A stretch of 60,898 bases of DNA, from positions 1-60,898 of the forward strand of contig CAMNQF010000015.1 of NCBI GenBank assembly GCA_946548895.1. The letters are read 5' to 3'. A program made the translations under genes and the position numbers. Below, piece by piece: positions 58,866 through 60,898 of this stretch. Source of the stretch: an uncultured bacterium. Lineage in GTDB: Bacteria; Bacillota; Clostridia; Oscillospirales; Oscillospiraceae. Numbering within the stretch: position 1 is the stretch's first letter; every line of letters starts with the position of its first letter. The notes below the pieces were generated by a model. The model was given only the letters and a program-made list of their open reading frames with translations, was not told where the DNA came from and made no database searches.

Positions 58866-60050
58866 TCACTTTTCCTGGTCCACCAGCATGAGGCAGCCGT
58901 CCTTGTCGTACCGCAGCAGCTGGATCTCCGCCTTGGTGTTCCGGGCGATGTCCCGCATTTTCACCGACTCGGTGACGGAGGCCATCAAGGTATAGGCCAC
59001 GCCGTGCTTGCGGGCCCGGCCGGTGCGGCCGATGCGGTGGATGTAATACTCCTGCTCGTCGGGCACGTCGTAGTTGAACACCGCGTCCACGTCGTCGATG
59101 TCCAGCCCCCGGGCGGCCACGTCGGTGGCCACCAGCACCCGCAGCTTGCCGTCCTTGAACTTCTGGAGGGTGCGCTCCCGCTCCCGCTGGGGGATGTCGC
59201 CGTGGATGGCCTCGCAGGAGATGCTCCGCATTTTCAAAAGCCCCGCCAGCCGGTCGGTCATGTTCTTGGTGTTGCAGAAGGCGATGGCCCGGTCATAGCC
59301 GCCGTGCTGGATGAGGGCGGCCATGGTGTCCAGCTTCTGCTCCCGGCCCATCAGCTCAATGGCGTACTGCTGGATGTCCGGCCGGTTTTCCTCCACCGGG
59401 CGGACGGTGATCTCCGCCGGGTCCCGCTGGTACACCCAGGAGATGTCCATAACTTCCCGTGATATAGTGGCGGAAAATAACCCCAGGTTGCGGCGGTGGG
59501 GCATTTTGTCCAGGATGCGGGTGACGTCCTGGATGAAGCCCATGTCCAGCATTCGGTCGGCCTCGTCCAGCACCACTGTCTGCACCTTGTCCAGCTTGAC
59601 GGTGCGCCGCTTCATGTGGTCCATGAGCCGCCCCGGGGTGGCGACGACAATCTGGGGCTTGCTCTTGAGCTGGGTGAGCTGCTTCTCAATGGGCTGGCCG
59701 CCGTAGAGGCACACCGAGCGCACCCCCTCCCGGAAGGCGCACAGGTCCCGCAGCTCGTCTCGGATCTGGATGGCCAGCTCCCGGGTGGGGGCCAGCACCA
59801 GGGCCTGAACCGCGTCGGAGTCCGGGTCGATGTGCTCCACCATGGGGATGCCGAAGGCGAAGGTCTTGCCGGTGCCGGTGGGGGCCTTGGCCACCACGTC
59901 TTTCCAGTCCATAAAGTAGGGGATGGCCCCGCCCTGGATGGGGGTGGCCTGGGTGAAGCCCTTCTTTTCCAGGGCCTTCATGGTGGCCTCCGACAGGCCC
60001 ATATCCTTATAAAAATAAGTTTCCTGCACCTGTGTGCCATTGATTTCCAT
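58866..60050 (-). CDS. DEAD-box RNA helicase
   Basis: A 394-aa ATP-dependent RNA helicase consisting of the two RecA domains only. Q motif GFTQATPIQGGAIP, motif I APTGTGKTFAF, motif Ia PTRELAIQ, motif II VLDEADRMLDMGF, motif III FSATIS, motif IV IAFCNTKNM, motif V ATDVAARGLDIDDVD, motif VI HRIGRTGRARKHG. It ends just after the second RecA domain, so it lacks the basic tail of CshA. The ATG at 60050 follows GAGAGGA; the frame upstream has no such site. Confidence 0.95.
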   Translation of the reverse strand: MEINGTQVQETYFYKDMGLSEATMKALEKKGFTQATPIQGGAIPYFMDWKDVVAKAPTGTGKTFAFGIPMVEHIDPDSDAVQALVLAPTRELAIQIRDELRDLCAFREGVRSVCLYGGQPIEKQLTQLKSKPQIVVATPGRLMDHMKRRTVKLDKVQTVVLDEADRMLDMGFIQDVTRILDKMPHRRNLGLFSATISREVMDISWVYQRDPAEITVRPVEENRPDIQQYAIELMGREQKLDTMAALIQHGGYDRAIAFCNTKNMTDRLAGLLKMRSISCEAIHGDIPQRERERTLQKFKDGKLRVLVATDVAARGLDIDDVDAVFNYDVPDEQEYYIHRIGRTGRARKHGVAYTLMASVTESVKMRDIARNTKAEIQLLRYDKDGCLMLVDQEK

Positions 60051-60101
60051 ACGGTCGTTCCTCTCGTGTAAAAATTCGCCGTTTTCTGTTGTCACGCTGC
60101 G

Positions 60102-60126
60102 AAGCGGCCAAGACGCTCGGCCGCTT
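60102..60126. repeat. Hairpin upstream of the helicase gene
   Basis: An 8-bp inverted repeat (60102-60109 with 60119-60126) with a 9-base loop, 52 bp upstream of the helicase start, in the likely 5' leader. Confidence 0.5.
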
Positions 60127-60139
60127 TCGCTGCTGCTCG

Positions 60140-60180
60140 GACAAAACCAGCCTCCGCTATGCGGAGGCTGGGCTTTTGTC
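60140..60180. terminator. Terminator between the Rrf2 gene and the helicase gene
   Basis: An 11-bp stem (60147-60157 with 60161-60171) flanked by GACAAAA and TTTTGTC, which extend the pairing after a 2-base bulge. On the minus strand it follows the Rrf2 gene and precedes the helicase gene. Confidence 0.85.
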
Positions 60181-60227
60181 TTCGCTCCGCTCCAAGCTTC
60201 CTCGCTGCCTGCTTCTCCGCGCCTCTC

Positions 60228-60671
60228 TCATGGGCAGGGCGTGGGCGCTCCATGCCGCTGCCGGGCGTTCTGCCGCTCCACCAGGTCGGCCAGGGTGGTG
60301 CCGTCCACCACCGCGGACACCGCCTTGTGGATGTCCTGCCACAGCTCCACCGTCACGCAGTCGCAGCTGTGCTCGCAGTAGCCGCCGTCGGTGGCGCACT
60401 CCACCGGGGCCAGGTCGCCCTCCAGGGGGCGGAGTATGTCGCCCACGGAGTACTCCTCCGGCTTCCGGGTAAGGAGGTAGCCCCCCCCGGCCCCCCGCAC
60501 CGACCGCACCAGCCCGGCCCGGGCCAGGGGGGTGACGATCTGCTCCAGGTATTTGTCGCTGAGCTGCTGCCGCCGGGCGGCGTCCCGCAGGGACACCGGG
60601 CCGTCCTGGACGTGCTGGGCGATATCCACCATCAGCCGGAGGGCGTAGCGTCCCTTTGTGGAAATTTTCAT
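60228..60671 (-). CDS. Rrf2-family transcriptional regulator (IscR-like)
   Basis: A 147-aa winged-helix regulator. The N-terminus MKISTKGRYALRLMVDIAQH is the Rrf2 start, followed by the recognition helix region LSDKYLEQIVTPLARAGLVR, the wing SVRGAGGGYLLTR, and a cysteine cluster at the C-terminal side (VECATDGGYCEHSCDC) suited to an Fe-S cluster, as in IscR. It could sense Fe-S or redox status. The ATG at 60671 follows GGAGGG. No isc/suf genes are visible before the window edge. Confidence 0.92.
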   Translation of the reverse strand: MKISTKGRYALRLMVDIAQHVQDGPVSLRDAARRQQLSDKYLEQIVTPLARAGLVRSVRGAGGGYLLTRKPEEYSVGDILRPLEGDLAPVECATDGGYCEHSCDCVTVELWQDIHKAVSAVVDGTTLADLVERQNARQRHGAPTPCP

Positions 60672-60898
60672 GGGTATCCCTCCATTCGCCGTTCCTGCCG
60701 CGGGGTCTCTGCCCTCACCGCGCTCCATCCGCACTGCCCACGACGGCTCCGCGCTCTTGCGCAGTCACGCTGCGCACCCTCCGCGACGGGTCATAAGTCC
60801 TCCGACTGCGGGAAAATCCCTTCGGGGCCTGCGCCCCGCGCCGGATTTTCCCTGCGCTTCGGCCTTATGCCCCTGCTCCCGGGTGCTCCGCGCTCTTG
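60672..60898. repeat. Intergenic region with long inverted repeat and 14-bp direct repeat
   Basis: No gene is seen. GGGAAAATCC (60810-60819) pairs perfectly with GGATTTTCCC (60843-60852) around an inner GC stem, and an outer CATAAG/CTTATG pair frames it (about 60792-60869). The 14-mer GCTCCGCGCTCTTG occurs at 60746-60759 and again at 60885-60898, where the window ends. Confidence 0.6.

Overview
The window is a GC-rich stretch of a Gram-positive, motile, SigD-type (sigma-28) bacterium. It most resembles the Clostridia, probably the Oscillospiraceae (relatives of Flavonifractor, Intestinimonas or Oscillibacter). The reasons are the Bacillus/Clostridium-type motility set (fliY, cheC, cheD, cheV, fliW-csrA, yviE-like, yjfB-like), surface-layer homology (SLH) proteins, strong AGGAGG-type ribosome binding sites and no outer-membrane P- or L-ring genes. 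The genus is an inference. About 50 kb is one motility and cell-surface locus and the last 10 kb is housekeeping. I see no rRNA, tRNA, CRISPR array or intact mobile element.

Layout. (A) 1-12.4 kb, plus strand: fliY 3' end, cheY, fliOPQR, flhB, flhA, sigma-28, two rod proteins, cheC, cheD, cheV and an EAL-like/HDOD protein. flhF and flhG are missing from their usual place after flhA. (B) 12.5-14.0 kb, minus: a ComFB-domain protein with a ParA/Soj-like ATPase, divergent from (C) 14.1-17.9 kb, plus: fliD, fliS and a FliT/FlgN-like chaperone, behind a SigD-type promoter. (D) 17.9-24.7 kb: an exported C39-like peptidase (minus), then an orphan FtsE-like ABC ATPase, a chemoreceptor, an FtsA-like actin-fold protein and a Lys/Pro-rich membrane protein (plus). 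(E) 24.7-37.2 kb, minus: an orphan ClpB-D2-like AAA+ protein; flgM-flgN-flgK-flgL-yviE-fliW-csrA-yjfB behind a SigD promoter and ended by a terminator; and cheA-cheW-cheR-cheB behind another SigD promoter. (F) 37.3-49.8 kb, plus: a FliK-like protein, a stand-alone FlhB C-terminal paralogue, a PilZ protein, two giant SLH proteins (1747 and 1315 aa) and a second PilZ protein. (G) 50-60.9 kb: MATE exporter, SprA-related putative metalloprotease, XRE regulator with a divergent small ORF, bioY with a BirA-type operator, ATP-grasp protein, YhaO/YhaN-like nuclease pair, MazG-like protein, YmdB phosphodiesterase, DEAD-box helicase and an Rrf2 regulator.

How it fits together: region A builds the export gate and switch and makes sigma-28. 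Sigma-28, held by FlgM, drives fliD, flgM-yjfB and cheA from visible SigD-type promoters. CsrA and FliW set flagellin translation (flagellin itself lies elsewhere). CheA, W, R, B, C, D, V and Y form a complete Bacillus-type chemotaxis pathway with one receptor in the window. Two PilZ proteins, a ComFB-domain protein and a degenerate EAL protein suggest a cyclic-dinucleotide layer over motility and the S-layer. The most promising little-described units are the ParA-ComFB operon, the PilZ-SLH-SLH-PilZ block, the orphan FtsE/receptor/FtsA-like/Lys-Pro protein group and the orphan ClpB-like ATPase.
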